64,000 nt of DNA from Glaciecola blandensis (GTDB taxonomy: Bacteria; Pseudomonadota; Gammaproteobacteria; Enterobacterales; Alteromonadaceae): the NCBI RefSeq assembly GCF_031846165.1, contig NZ_JAVRIE010000002.1, positions 681,206 through 745,205 of the forward strand, given 5' to 3'. The number at the start of each line of letters is the position of its first letter. The first letter of the stretch is position 1. Positions 63,854-64,000 of the stretch are shown piece by piece. The position numbers and the translations under genes were made by a program. A model generated the notes under the pieces. The model was not told the DNA's origin, ran no database searches, and saw only the letters and a list, made by a program, of their open reading frames with translations.

Positions 63854-64000
63854 GCGCGTCGCTTTCGGGGATTAAGTTCCCGTCTAGCAAGTTAAGACTG
63901 CTTTAACGCTGTTAAGTTCATTCATACATTACTGTTTATCAGCAAGTATAAGAGCTTAAAATGCAGTTAAACAAAAATCTAAAATAAATTGATTTTTAGT

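Overview
The window reads as a stretch of chromosome from a marine-type gammaproteobacterium, most likely in or near the Alteromonadales. The evidence is the gene order gppA-rhlB-trxA-rho, ubiD next to fre, an enterobacterial-like spc/alpha ribosomal protein cluster, a MotX protein (sodium-driven polar flagellum), one protein with a GlyGly-CTERM tail and one with a PEP-CTERM-like tail. I see no insertion sequence, prophage, integrase, CRISPR array or replication origin. Almost all the DNA is coding, and most genes are single-copy housekeeping types.

Layout. 1-2.3 kb: small membrane protein, LEA-type lipoprotein, exported catalase-like peroxidase. 1.9-7.1 kb: rhlB-gppA-orf leftward, trxA and rho rightward. 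7.3-11.1 kb: UbiA-type prenyltransferase, acetyltransferase, PhyH-type dioxygenase, exported M20 amidohydrolase. 11.3-13.0 kb: purE-purK and tRNA-Thr(UGU). 13.2-19.1 kb: rhombotarget lipoprotein, large patatin-like protein, exported M17 aminopeptidase, PEP-CTERM-like protein. 19.3-24.5 kb: qmcA-nfeD, an MscS channel, a PCu(A)C copper chaperone, dps and a PQQ-type sugar dehydrogenase. 24.6-30.7 kb: UshA-like nucleotidase, Mpo1-like protein, cnoX, a DUF2065 gene, purA and aldehyde dehydrogenase. 31.2-42.1 kb: a peptidoglycan (murein) salvage cluster. 42.2-48.0 kb: glutaryl-CoA dehydrogenase-like enzyme, a solute-binding protein, M28 peptidase, fre and ubiD. 48.4-50.3 kb: motX and a two-gene unit behind a sigma-54-type promoter. 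50.4-53.5 kb: rnr-rlmB. 53.8-62.3 kb: rplN to rplQ, including secY, rpmJ and rpoA. 62.4-64.0 kb: two envelope-protein genes of unknown role and what looks like the promoter and leader of an rRNA operon running off the right edge.

The most interesting system is the murein salvage cluster. Two divergent gene groups encode a sodium:solute symporter and the MurNAc-6-phosphate etherase MurQ on one side, and an alanine racemase and a BadF-family sugar kinase on the other. Next to them lie an M14 zinc peptidase, a lipoprotein that fuses an AmiD-type amidase to a YfeW/PBP4B-type serine hydrolase, and an NhaC-family antiporter. Read together they suggest a PTS-independent route: external muropeptides are cut by the fused lipoprotein, free MurNAc is imported by the symporter, phosphorylated by the kinase and cleaved by MurQ, while the peptide part is trimmed by the M14 enzyme and its alanine racemised. 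No regulator gene lies inside the cluster, but two non-coding stretches in it carry palindromes.

Two further points stand out. A small membrane-protein gene and a DUF1707/LiaF-like gene lie behind a sequence that fits the -24/-12 sigma-54 consensus with the right spacing, suggesting an envelope-stress unit. Also, the ribosomal protein cluster begins at rplN directly after rnr-rlmB, so the S10 operon normally upstream of it is not at this locus. Gene starts were reassigned from the longest reading frame to internal starts in several places on the basis of Shine-Dalgarno spacing and family length; these are noted in the entries.
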